64,000 bases of DNA from Enchytraeus crypticus (taxonomy: Eukaryota; Annelida; Clitellata; Enchytraeida; Enchytraeidae), in assembly GCA_905160935.1 (NCBI GenBank), contig CAJHZI010000481.1:1446501-1510500 (forward strand), read 5' to 3'. A program made the translations under genes and the position numbers. The notes beneath the pieces were generated by a model that saw nothing but the letters and a program-made list of their open reading frames with translations, searched no databases and had not been told where the DNA came from. Below are positions 1-10,287 of the stretch, piece by piece (position 1 is the stretch's first letter; each line of letters starts with the position of its first letter).

Positions 1-147
1 TTATTCGTCATATCCCTAACATTAGTCTCTTCTAACGTTATACAATATGTTGCTCATTACACTTTGCTTGCATGTCTAATAGCCAGAATAATTGTTGTTG
101 GATCCAAAGCACTTCGTTAATGCGAACTCTGTGTTGTTATGTTTCAG

Positions 148-195
148 ACTGAGTCGTCGGATGTCAATGGTACTGTAGAAGAAAGTAAACAATAA
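148..195 (+). CDS. possible terminal exon of an upstream gene
   Basis: A pyrimidine-leaning stretch ending in TTTCAG precedes an open segment that reads TESSDVNGTVEESKQ and then TAA. This is the composition expected of an acidic, disordered C-terminus, but 16 codons cannot identify a family. AATAAA motifs at 487-492 and 716-721 could serve as polyadenylation signals. Alternatively this is chance open sequence. I do not recognise the protein. Confidence 0.2.
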   Translation, partial: TESSDVNGTVEESKQ

Positions 196-1157
196 CCGAT
201 TGAAATGCTAGCAGATACGCAGCACTAGTGAAATATAAACAACATAGAAGATATTTCTAAACAAATATTTAAATATTTAAGAAAAGTCTATGTACAATTT
301 AATAGTACATCTCCTTGGGTTGATCGATTGACGAGTTGGTTGCTTCCCCTTATTTATGTTCTTTCTGCATTTCTAGTTACTCAGAGTTTTTCTTATTGCA
401 TTAAGTATATCTGATTCTTCCGATTTTTACCAACATTATGGAGCAAATTATCGTTTCCGCCAAGGTTTCGTGCTCAAGGTTTTAAAAATAAAAAAGCTAT
501 TGATTAATTAGGCAGTCTATCGGTTGTTGAGAAAGTCACAAATGAAAAGACACAGGGAACAACTTTAGTTACTTATTCAATTTTTCCAAGTTGTGAAACT
601 GGTACTGATTGTCCAAGCGACTTTAAAGCTTAATTTGAGTCGGATTTTCAAGAGATGGAATCTGACACTGCAAGCTTTGGTAAATTTACCTGAATAGACA
701 TTTTATGTGCTTCTGAATAAATGTCTATTTTATGCAGTTAATACTAGCGGCAGCATGAGTTATTAGATTTAAAAACTTGCAATATTGTGAACCAACATCA
801 CCAATGACTGTAGCTACTCCTGTAGTTAACCTTTTTTGTGTACCTTGTTTTATTGTTCTGTCATGTCTGCAAACTTTGGTAGTAACAAAACATTTAACGT
901 TTGTTTTTATGTACCAGGTCTATGACAGAATGTGTAAAACTGCATTCCGTTTCACTCGGTGGACTTGGGAAGCAGCGACGGTGTCGATACTGTTAAAATA
1001 TAAATGTTGAACGAAGTACTACTGGACTTAGTTTCAGACCAAGCTCCTGTTGGTAGTAAGCTTATTTGGCAAGTGTTAGGCATATGATGCTCCTGTAGCA
1101 TTGAATGTATTTATTAATTATATATGTGTACATGTATATATTTTGGTATTGTTGAAT
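196..1157. other. AT-rich stretch, no gene recognised
   Basis: If the exon ending at 195 is real this would be its 3' UTR. A 77-codon open frame at 777-1010 has no recognisable motif, no splice signals that extend it and ordinary AT-rich composition, so I do not call it a gene. Confidence 0.4.
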
Positions 1158-1160
1158 ATC

Positions 1161-1265
1161 TCCAGCCAGTGGCGATGTCGGTAAGATATTAGACCTCAGA
1201 GCAGTATCTGCCTGGTTCAAATCCTGGGCTCGAGTGACTGACGGTAACATTGGCTTTTAAGCTTT
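1161..1265 (+). repeat. SINE-A copy (tRNA-derived SINE), diverged
   Basis: This is the first of about ten copies of a family I call SINE-A. Its head has an A-box-like GTGGCGAAGTCGG (here GTGGCGATGTCGG) and an exact B box GGTTCAAATCC at 1214-1224, then a body ending in a motif like AACCTTAGCTTTA. The two pol III boxes in tRNA order identify it as tRNA-derived. This copy has diverged in the middle and at its 3' end. Confidence 0.75.
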
Positions 1266-2477
1266 ATTTACTTTTAGCTAAAAAGAGAAATATACGTGTA
1301 ATATAATTTTGCATTGTTTAGTTAAACAAAATTTACAGCTTATTTGTAGGATTGTCATCTATTATTTACTTTTTGGTATATTTGGCGTCATTATAATTTA
1401 TGCATTACTGTTATATGCATTGTAGTAGTTTCATATTATGATAGTTATGTATATTGTGAGCTTTGTTGAGAAGTCATACAGTTTCTAATGTTTAGAAAAG
1501 TTGATTGATGTAGCCCGAGTAATTTTAATATCTATGAAAAAGTAATTTATTAAAACCATACACTTATTATTAGTTAATGGATTATTGTTACTTAATTTAA
1601 ACTTTTTCTAGTATTTGTTGTCACTGATATGATTAATGTTTGTTCGTATATTTTCTATGAAGCACTAGTAATTATCATAATAGCAGAAGGTTTTGCAGTT
1701 ACTTGAGTTAGCACGATATACATGTAGCATTTAATTTAGCATGGTTTTTATAGTTGCGAGACTGGAGTGTATCATTGGTATAAAGATTTTCAACAAGAAA
1801 ACTTAGGAAAGCAATAACTCACTTCTGCTACAAAATGGGGTAGCAGAAGTGAGTTTTGCTGCTTTAAGAATCATTCACTTTTGAGGTGTACTGTCCGCTT
1901 GCTATTGTTTGTACTTGTATTGTGTATCGAAGCGTTTGCATGATATATTCTATTAGACATTTAACAATATTGAACGTTTGCCTTTATCTTGTGGTTTGTA
2001 CGGGAGTTTGACTGACAGCAGGGTTTGGGTTTTTCTTCGTTAATTTTCTGAATATTGAATCGATCGCTGATATAGACGTAATTAGAGAAGTAGCAATCGG
2101 TAAGAGCAACCTTATTTTGTGGATCAAAAAATGATTTCATTATTTTAACTTTAATTTAAAATTAAATGTATTTTTTGTGACTGTAATTAATTAACTTATT
2201 TGTAAGCTTATTTGTAACGCAAGCTTCCAATTTAGGCGCGGTGTTTATTATATTTCGAGAAGATTTAACAGTCTTCATTTGTTGATTTATGTTGTGTATT
2301 AATATTTACGATTAGTGTAAAGTAAATTACCACTTCAATATGTTTGTAGTGCTTTATAATGAACTATTGCATAGAATTCTTTGTTGTAGATATTTATTTA
2401 ATGTACTTTGTTTAAATGGAGAATATATGAAATTAATTATATTGTCTTTGGGCATGTTGTTACTTTTTGCATTTAGT
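1266..2477. other. AT-rich intergenic DNA with one strong hairpin
   Basis: I see no coding exon on either strand. The only structure that stands out is the hairpin at 1810-1860, listed separately. Confidence 0.4.
1810..1860. repeat. short perfect inverted repeat (hairpin)
   Basis: A 16-bp arm at 1816-1831 (AACTCACTTCTGCTAC) is perfectly complementary to 1840-1855, with an 8-base loop. Pairing extends by five more pairs past a one-base bulge, giving a stem of about 21 bp. It may be a relic of a small inverted-repeat element or a small-RNA hairpin. Nothing shows that it is transcribed. Confidence 0.6.
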
Positions 2478-2618
2478 AGGTATTTGGTACTTCAGAGGGG
2501 ACTGGAGAAAGTCTATTCGTATCCCGACCTGGGTTAAATTTGGATTTAAGGGAACATGATGATGATGATAATGATGATGATGATGACGATGATGATGATG
2601 TAGATATTTGGTACTTCA
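2478..2618 (+). mobile_element. short retro-insertion with GAT tail and 17-bp target duplication
   Basis: The insert (2495-2601) carries the 3' end of the RTE-like LINE found at 27536-27797, including GGAGAAAGTCTATTCGTATC, followed by (GATGAT)n. It is flanked by AGGTATTTGGTACTTCA at 2478-2494 and AGATATTTGGTACTTCA at 2602-2618, a target-site duplication with one mismatch. This marks it as a recent, severely 5'-truncated, LINE-mobilised copy. Confidence 0.85.
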
Positions 2619-3304
2619 CGATATTAACTTTAAGGAGTCTGGAGTCAGAAACATGTCCATCGACTATTGTAACAGTCTCAATTTTTTGTAAAATTAATAC
2701 ATATAGATGTAGGTAGCTCCCTATTTTTCTCACTTTTATTCTGTCAGATGACAGTTTCTGAGGTAACCTACATATACAATACATGTAGTCGTAATCATAT
2801 TGTGCTAGCTCTTTTTGTTTATCAGTGTACAGGTGAGCTAAATTAGGAAATAAAGTAATTTTATTTTGTACGCTAGACCGACAAGTGGATAATTTATTAA
2901 GCTGTCTTAATTTATACTAAACATATTACATCAACAGCAACAGAACCATTAGATTGCTACCTTAGTCTATGACAAAATCAAATACTATGGAACTAAAGCC
3001 AAGCTGACGAGCAAAACATTAGGCAAATAAACAACCTGAAAACCAGAAGTCAGTCTGAATGTATTTAATTGGTAAATATAAGAGTTCATTATAATGATCT
3101 AACCATTTTCGATTCGGAAGACGGCACAAAAAATCTCTTCGTTTGGAGTGTCATGTAACGTCATCAACTTAAAATTTCAGCTCCTAATGCCGATGGATTT
3201 ATTTCAGGGCGCAAGCAGCCGATGGAAGCCCAAATGGTTCTGGTATGGGCATAGAATAAAGAAAAACCTATTTTAAATATTTTTGGGTATGGGACATTAG
3301 AAAT

Positions 3305-3640
3305 CAATGGCGGATCCAAGGGGTCCGGGCCATCCCTAGGCCCGCCGACAAAATTTTAAAAACTATTTTCATTCCTATTATGGCAATTTCTAGGTGTAAA
3401 TATGTATGTTAGAGAAGTGGTTAAGGGGGGTGAACGCGAGGAAACTCAGTTCCACTAGGTCGACTTTCTTCAAATATGGGTCCCACTATATTTGGAATTC
3501 GGGGGGGGTAGTATAAGGGGATACACTCACTCTTTTTCTGATTACGTCACTTGTCTAGGAGAAGGCGGGGAGTAAGCAAGAAATTTGTAAACTGACAAAA
3601 AATTTGGCTCCCCCTTTATAAATTCCTGGATCCACCACTG
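3305..3640. mobile_element. hAT-like MITE, copy 1
   Basis: The element has inverted termini: it begins CAATGGCGGATCCAAGG and ends CTGGATCCACCACTG. It has no open reading frame and G/C-run-rich interior sequence. The flanking 8-mers (TTAGAAAT and TTAGAGTC) match only in their first five bases, so the target duplication is weak here. The second copy at 7557-8282 has a much better 8-bp duplication. I assign it to a non-autonomous hAT-type family on termini and duplication length. Confidence 0.7.
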
Positions 3641-4086
3641 TTAGAGTCCTATGGGTTTACTCCGGTTTGTCCCCGGGCGAGCATATCAAGTTGTCAGAGA
3701 TTTACACGACTGGCAAACTATAACTAAATTACCTTTACAATGTGAAATCATGGCAACACTGAAAATCATATATCATCACCTCATAAATGTTTCCCATTGA
3801 AAATTCGTGTCCTATGTGTACTCATAACTTATCTAAACCCTAATTCATTTTTATCTCATTTCCTTAACGGTATTTTAAATGTATATACTTTTAAATGTAA
3901 TATAAGAGAAACATAATAATAATTAATTTAGTAATATTCAGTATCTAGATTTAATGCTTCCAAAGGAAGGATTGAAATTTTTCGTTTGTTTACGTTTAAC
4001 TCGTTTGTTTACCTTATTAGTACTATGAAATTCTAACGATAATTTATTTACAAATTGATAATTCTCATGTCAGCTAATTATTAGCA

Positions 4087-7000
4087 ATGAAGGTTTTTGT
4101 CACCGTTGGAACTACGTCATTCGACAGTCTAGTGAAAGCCGTAACCGAACTTGAAACTCTGAAGGTATTTTATTCTTAATAAAAAGTAAACACTCATTAT
4201 AGTGAAATGATCAACTGTAATAATAATAACAATTATTGCTATTTATATTGCTAATGAGTGCTACTGTCATCAATGACAACATCGAGCACTATTGAGACAA
4301 AATCAAGCTGGCGAGGAAAAAGAAGGTCCAAAACGGTGCAAATTCCAAAATCCAGATAATCAGTCCATAGTGAAGGGAATTAAAGAAAAGGAGGTTTAGG
4401 CGCAGGTCGCTGCTCATGGACACTGGATGGACACTGGGTGGAAAAGAGAGATGGAAAAGATAGGTCTTCAACTGCCTATGGAACTGATCATAGGAAAGCA
4501 AAGGCAGATGTGTTTCAAATGAAGATTTCCGAAGATTAGATGGATGAGAATTCCAGATCTGCAGTGCAGCATGCTGGAAAGAACGATTAGATAGCTTAGA
4601 GCGCGAAGGTAAGCTAGGTCTCACAAGAGTAATTAATTTAGAAGACCGAGTAACAGCAGGCTGCATCACTTTAATCAAGTGAGACATACAAGTTTGTCCA
4701 GGGATGGTAATGGACTTGTATAGGTTAACGAAGCTGTTTTGTAATGATTCGCTCTTTAATCTTTAGCCAGTGCAAAGACTTTAATATGAGCATAACATGT
4801 GAGTACTTGGAGCTACAAAAAATTGCTCGCGCAAGAGAATTCTGAACAAACTGCAATCGATCAATCTCACAGCCAGGGAGATTTAAAAACAGTAGTAGTC
4901 GTAGTAGTCCAATTTAGATTGCACAATATCAGCACCAATTGTAGCAGCTGTCTCACGTGACAAATATGGACGTATTCGAAGCAGATCTTGGATATGAAAG
5001 AAACATGCTTGTGAAGTTTTAGTTATGTGTTCGTGGAAGGTTAGGTGTTTATCAAGGATAACACCGAGATCTCTCATGGAAGAAACAGGTGTTATTGTAT
5101 TATCCGACGATAATGAAAGGGTTTTCCTATTCAGCTTCAGAAGCTGTTGAGGTGTCCCAACCAACAAGAATTCAGTCTTAGATGGATTAAGTGCCAAAAA
5201 ATTATCAGACATCCAAGAGGATATAGACTGAAAACTTTGTTGCAGGAGGGTTTCAGCATCAGAGTAGGAGTTAGGGGTGAAACAAGTGTACATTTGAGTG
5301 TCATCAGCATATAGTTCATGATTAATAGAATGAGAAGAGATCAGTGAGCTCAAGGGTGTTGTATATAGGTTGAAGAGGAAAGGACCAAGAATGGAGCCTT
5401 GAGGCACACCATACTTTAAGTGGGAAGGTGAAGAGATGTACTCCATCACTTTCACACTAAAAGAACAATCCGTCAGATAGGAGGAAAACCAATCAAGAAC
5501 AATTCCACGAATACCGAACCAGGAAGAAAGACGTTCCAGAAGAATATTGTGATCAATGGTATCAAAAGCGGCCTAAAGATCAAGCATACATAATCCAGTT
5601 AAGCGTTGTGTGCACATGGCATTAACAATAGAATTGCATACAGATAGAAGCACCTGTGAAACTGTGTCGATATCTCTCACTTTTAAAACCACATGTTTAA
5701 ACCGTTAGGTAATTTAGTCCCTTTTCCGTGTAACCAGTCCAATGAATGTCCGAGATTTTACTCTCAGATCAGCTCGGCTGGGATTCGCACCAACGAGTGT
5801 TCAATTCATCTCAAGATCTGTCATTTAAAACTTCATGACGTTACCCCTGCGCTATTGAGACATTCTCAAGCATGTAATTGCTTCTTGACCGTACTGTTAT
5901 TTATATTATTTAGTATATAACTAAGTATATAAGCTAAGGTTAACGTCAGGAAACTGACGTTAACCTTAGCTTTACCAGCTTTATATACGTATTGGAGGTG
6001 TTGTATAAATTTAGCTTAATATTTAGAGCATTTATATCAATTTTGTTCCCTTTTTTTGTCCGGTACACTGAAGAATAGACTAACCGTTAACTTTATTGTC
6101 GTAAGAGGCGACTAATCAAGAACTGAGGAAGATATTGAGAAACCCCCTCAGAAGCTATATTGTTTCCTAATGTATAGGCTACATAAGGTTTAGATAAGGC
6201 ATTGTCTTTTTTGAAGTGATAAACTTGTTAATCTATGGAGTGCTGTTGGTGAAGTATGAAACCAAACTCTTAAGTATGTATGTTGGACCTGCCACTTGGT
6301 AGAACACTAGAGAGAGATATCCATAGTATTAGTGAAACTCATGAACATATAACTCAAATCACATCAGAGTTTGAATTTGTCAATATTGTATATCCATCTT
6401 GAACATACTATACTTTATAGAAGAACATACTATACCTTATAGTTATAGATAATTAATGGCTTCATCTTCTTTTAGCGTAGGAAACTATAGAAGCTGGCTG
6501 AAGCTGCAGTGTGATTGTAATGTATACTGTTGTCCAAGACATCTTTACTTAGAAATTTTATACTGTTGTCCACTTGGTTTAAAAGATGTCTTGCTACTAC
6601 GGACTAATGAGCCCCTTTGTTGCAATAAATGTCAGAGTTTTCTAGATTCTGTCCGCTATGTATGTACAGATTCTCAAGGAACGCAATTACACGGAGATGA
6701 CACTGCAGATTGGACGAGGAACCGTAGAACCAGAAGTTTCGGAAAGTGACGTGGCTGTTAATTATTATCGCTATAAGACAAGCATAGCGGAGGATATCTG
6801 TGGCAGTGATCTCGTCATCAGTCATGCAGGTTCAAAGTATTCTGTGGTTAAATTGTAATTATACTAGAACTGTTGCTGTGCAAAAAATAATCTTTAAACT
6901 GTCTTCTCTCTGCAGGGTTCTCTTCTGTGTAACTTTAAGATTAGCTAGATTGTGATCATGTAATGTTAGATTTTAAGAATAATTTTATTATTATATTAAT

Positions 7001-9299
7001 AAATTAGTGATATATAATATATACAATGAATAGTTTAGTACAATATTGCATATGATGTCACTATATGGCTAATCATTTATTCATACATTGTATTTTTATA
7101 AACGACTGACTTCTGTTCATATGGTATCAAACAAATGGTCTTTTGGATACATTTACATCGCAAAAAATTATTAGTTATACTTTACAACTCGTATTATACT
7201 CTTATTTCTTTATTTTACTCTTAATGCTTTACAGTGGCGAAGTCGGTAAGAAACTCGACCGCGGATCAGTAGGTGCTGGTTCAAATCCTGGGCTCGCCCG
7301 TCACTGACATCGCTTTCGAGTGAGGAAACTGACGTTAACCTTAGCTTTACCAGCTTTACTCTTATTATACTTATTATACTCTTGTTATATTTTCCATATT
7401 TGTATCTTTCATATGTTCGATATGTTTGTATATTCCATACTTTTTTACTGTTATACATATGTAAACTTTATGATGTTTTTTTAGATAAGTTTTGCTGTAT
7501 ATTATATAAATTATGTGTACATTAAATCCAATTCTTTATGCCCTTCAATGTGCATGCAGGGGCGGATCCAGCAATTTTTTAAGGGGGGGACCTGAATTTT
7601 TTTTTGAGAATGTACACATTTTTTTCTTACGCCCTGCCTTCTTCTGGACGTGTGACGACATCAGAAACAAAGCTATGGGGGGGGGGTGGGGTTCAAAATG
7701 ATTTCACTACTGAGCTCGGCTAGTAAAGTGAGTGTATTTTACCCCCCCCCCCCACCACTCATACCCGTACTAAATTGAGAGGAAAACCTAAAATGCCTAA
7801 AATCCTACATTTGTTTTGGAAAAAAGTAGGTTAATTTTTTCACCTCTGAAGAAACTCAGCGGATCTGGACGAATTGCAAAAGTACTCTAATTTTGGCGGT
7901 AGGAGGGGGCTTAAGCACCTCCCAGTTAAGTCTGCTTGCACCACTTCTGCGGGACAGAGTTCACATTTTTTACTACCACCCTTTTTTCCTCTTATACAGT
8001 GGTTAAAGCAAAAATTGAGAGCTAGTGAAACGGTCAACATATTTCGGGCCCCCTTCCATTTACAGGGCTCCTAGGATACAAAATATGGGCCCCTGCTCAT
8101 ATTTAAAAAAAATTGATCTAGTGGAATTGAGTTCCCTCTCGTACCCCCTCCTCCCCACCCTAACTACTACCCTTACAAACATACTGACACATAGAAATTG
8201 CCATAGAAACAAAGAAAATATAGTTTAAAAATTTTTATCGTCGGGCCTAAGGGGGGGCCGGGCCCCCCTGGATCCACCACTGTGTGCATTGTTTAATACT
8301 TAACATGTTTCTGTGAGTAGTTGAAAATCCAATACTAATGTGACGTGTATTTACTATTATTGAAGGAGCTGGTAGCTGTTTGGAAGTATTAGGAGCCGGG
8401 AAACCGTTAGTAGTTGTAATAAATGAAGACCTGATGTCAAATCATCAATCTGAACTGGCAGAGAAACTGCATTCTGATGGGCATCTACTTTATTGCACTT
8501 GCAAGTAAGTACAGATTTCTGTCCATATATTTTCCCCAGTTTGTGTATATTATTTTTTTTCTAAGGATATACGTTTTGTATATTCCAGACTTATTTGTTG
8601 AGTATAATTGATAATGATTATATCGAAGGAATGGTGATTTTCCACCTCATTATGGTCTGACCCTCTCCACTGATTTGTTATTCTCTCATTTTTAATTTTG
8701 TGATGTAGGCTTATACTACCTGTGTTGTGTCCAATTTGCTGAAGCATAGACTAACCGTGGACTGCACGTGTCGTAAAAGGCTACAAAGCAACCATTGATC
8801 ATTTGCTTCTCTTCTTGTTTTCTCCTGCAATGAATATGTGTGTGATATATGGTATATTGAATATATGTGTTTGATATATGGTATATTGCCTGAATTAATG
8901 TAATAAATATAAATAAAATACAAATCTGAGGTCGGCCAAGATCTATTCTTGAGCTGTATCGTTATCTTATCTGATGCGTCATTTTGATGTTGTCATAATG
9001 CACTGTCTTGATCTTGCCTTCTCCTCGATCTTGCATACTCGGTCACCATTGATTGGTGCTTTTAGCTCTTGTTTGTACGGATGTTTTCGTTTGAGAAGTG
9101 CCTGACATTGCCTTTTGGGGAAGGTCTGGACAGTAAATTCTTATTGATTGAATGATTGATTGATTAATTGTTGATTGATTGATTTTATAGAACATTGAAA
9201 GATACTTTGGGGAATATGAATCTAAGAGAGCTCAAGCCATTGCCTGCTGCAAAGACTAATCTATTTGCTTCATTTTTGAATACTGTTATTTCTAATTGA
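4087..9299 (+). CDS. ALG13: ALG13-type UDP-GlcNAc transferase catalytic subunit (4 exons)
   Basis: Coding exons are 4087-4164, 6670-6829, 8366-8504 and 9191-9299; the phases join exactly to give 161 residues. The protein begins [19 protein letters not shown], carries LQIGRGTV and YRYK in exon 2, and has [20 protein letters not shown] followed by [16 protein letters not shown] across exons 2-3: the GT28 C-terminal fold that binds UDP-GlcNAc. In other eukaryotes ALG13 pairs with membrane-bound ALG14 at the cytosolic face of the ER and adds the second GlcNAc to the dolichol-linked N-glycan precursor. The length matches yeast Alg13 and the short human isoform, with no OTU or Tudor extension. The start is the first ATG and aligns with the family start. 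The 3' splice site of exon 4 is built from a (TTGA)n repeat tail. Confidence 0.95.
4210..5680 (-). mobile_element. CR1-like LINE, 5'-truncated, in ALG13 intron 1
   Basis: Read on the minus strand, the element encodes part of a reverse transcriptase: AFDTIDH, then [13 protein letters not shown], then the catalytic YADDTQ. Further on come a typical LINE C-terminal segment ([16 protein letters not shown] and [13 protein letters not shown]) and a 3' UTR ending near 4210 in an (ATT)n-like tail. It lacks the endonuclease and the N-terminal half of the reverse transcriptase. An in-frame TAG precedes AAFDTIDH and the frame shifts between the reverse-transcriptase core and the C-terminus, so it is dead. 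It is the longest copy of the family whose 3' end recurs throughout the window. Assignment to CR1 rather than another Jockey-superfamily clade is tentative. Confidence 0.85.
5700..5890 (-). repeat. tRNA-like SINE fragment (second family)
   Basis: On the minus strand a B-box-like GGTGCGAATCCCAGC is followed by a motif reading GAGAGTAAAATCTCGGACATTC. The same motif occurs at 12940-13050 (plus strand), 18020-18090 and 51140-51180. The family differs from SINE-A in sequence around the B box. Confidence 0.45.
5935..5990. repeat. head-to-head SINE-A tails forming a palindrome
   Basis: The SINE-A 3' motif AAGCTAAGGTTAACGTCAG runs in one direction and, after four bases, its perfect complement CTGACGTTAACCTTAGCTT follows. 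The right half continues into the normal SINE-A terminus (ACCAGCTTTA). This is a 19-bp-arm hairpin made of two SINE ends without their bodies. Confidence 0.75.
6150..6335. repeat. dispersed repeat, copy 1 (paired with 38935-39095)
   Basis: This block and 38935-39095 share, in the same order, ATAGGCTACATAAGGT, a TCTATGGA segment and TTGGACCTGCCACTTGG. The phrase GGACCTGCCA also ends LINE fragments elsewhere in the window (for example 52670-52690), so this may be the 3' region of a LINE. I see no coding sequence in it. Confidence 0.55.
7230..7362 (+). repeat. SINE-A copy, nearly full length
   Basis: It has GTGGCGAAGTCGGTAAGA, an exact B box GGTTCAAATCC, CCCGTCACTGACATCG and the terminal ACCTTAGCTTTACCAGC. 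It lies in ALG13 intron 2 and is close to what I would take as the family consensus. Confidence 0.85.
7557..8282. mobile_element. hAT-like MITE, copy 2, with 8-bp target duplication
   Basis: The termini are CAGGGGCGGATCCAG and CCTGGATCCACCACTG. They are flanked by TGTGCATG (7549-7556) and TGTGCATT (8283-8290), an 8-bp duplication with one mismatch, as expected of hAT elements. The interior (runs of G and C, several short overlapping open frames) encodes no transposase. It is about twice the length of copy 1. It lies in ALG13 intron 2. Confidence 0.8.
8715..8835 (+). repeat. fragment of the short GAT-family element
   Basis: It carries the internal signature of the short elements at 35220-35445 and 48850-49065: GACTGCACGTGTCGTAAAAGG after a GTGTTGTGTCCA-like start. 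It lacks the (GAT)n end. It sits in ALG13 intron 3. Confidence 0.55.
8925..9190 (+). repeat. SINE-B copy whose tail forms the ALG13 exon 4 acceptor
   Basis: SINE-B is a short dispersed repeat with a body containing GTCCCTGACATTGCCTTATGG-like sequence and ACGTTAAATTCTTATTGATT, ending in (TTGA)n. This diverged copy ends in GATTGATTGATTTTATAG, so the tail runs straight into the splice acceptor of ALG13 exon 4 at 9191. Confidence 0.65.
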
Positions 9300-9420
9300 T
9301 GTCAAAATGTCAGCATTAAATGTATTTTTAGTGTTAAATGTCTCACTTTATTATTTTCACTATTAATTATGTCTATATTTCAATATTTACAAAGTAAGGT
9401 TTCCCATTAACTATCCAGAT

Positions 9421-9426
9421 AATAAA
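9421..9426 (+). promoter_or_regulatory. candidate ALG13 polyadenylation signal
   Basis: An AATAAA hexamer lies about 120 bases beyond the ALG13 stop codon and is followed by TTTG-rich sequence. It is the first canonical hexamer downstream, so it is a reasonable cleavage signal; no transcript evidence is available. Confidence 0.5.
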
Positions 9427-9499
9427 TTTGTTACTTTGGTGTTTTACATTTTGTCACCAACCCATTTTGATGTACACTTTATATTATCATATATCTTGT

Positions 9500-9645
9500 G
9501 TATTTCTTGTGATCTTTGTATCTTCAGTCGTCATCGTGTGGTGTTTTGGCATCTCTTTGTGCAGAGTCTGCAAGAGACGTCCCTGACTTTGCCTTATGGC
9601 GAGAAAGAGAACATTAAATTCTTATTGATTGATTGATTTTGAAAG
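9500..9645 (+). repeat. SINE-B copy, near consensus
   Basis: It contains CAGTCGTCATCGTGTGGTG, AGAGTCTGCAAGAGACGTCC and a GATTGATTGATT tail. It is one of the best-preserved copies and is useful as a family reference. Confidence 0.75.
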
Positions 9646-10024
9646 TTCGGAGGGCCAGCTAGCTGACTCTATTTTAATCTTAACATCTCAAATCTTTAAC
9701 GTTAAAATTAAGACTAAATATATTTAATTTAAATTTAAATTTGACTTCTGTGGTGATTTCTCGTATCTTTTATTAGCGACTTTATTATTAGTTTTCTTCC
9801 CTTTTAGCAATTGAACAGAATTTTTAAAAATGAATATTATCGTTTGTGTTGGAAGGACAGTATAGCATTTTCATTTACATAATTTTTTTAAATTTGCCTA
9901 AATTGACTTTAAAAACTTATTCATTATGACAAAATATGCTAAACCCAAGTTCAACAGCAGAATCACCTCATAAAATTATATCAATTATATCGGTATCTGT
10001 ATCAATCAAGTGTAATTAATGTTT

Positions 10025-10170
10025 GAATGCCTCCCCTAAGAATAATATTAACAACAATTAGAGTGCTACTGTCGTCAATGACAACATCGAGCACTATTGC
10101 GACAAATCCAAGCTGATGACAAAAATGAAGGTCTAAAATGGTGCAAATTCTAAAATCCAAAAATTCTGTC
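10025..10170 (-). mobile_element. CR1-like LINE 3' end
   Basis: On the minus strand it reads the CR1-like 3' UTR (…CTCGATGTTGTCATTGACG…) with an AATTGTTGTTAATATT tail. Only the last 120 or so bases of the element are present. Confidence 0.75.
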
Positions 10171-10287
10171 CTAAGCTAAAGTAAATTAGTGAAAATGAGG
10201 TTTCAATAACAGACCACCTTCTGAAATTTTATTTATTAAAATGAAGTTTCTAAATTAGAACTTGTGGAATAAATTGTTATTTAATCG

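Noticed and set aside
777-1010. A 77-codon open frame near the left edge
   Set aside because: No family motif, no supporting splice signals, and a composition typical of AT-rich non-coding DNA.
7228-7330. Possible tRNA gene (clear A- and B-box-like sequences)
   Set aside because: About ten copies with the same body and tail exist in the window; the sequence does not fold into a proper cloverleaf. It is a SINE.
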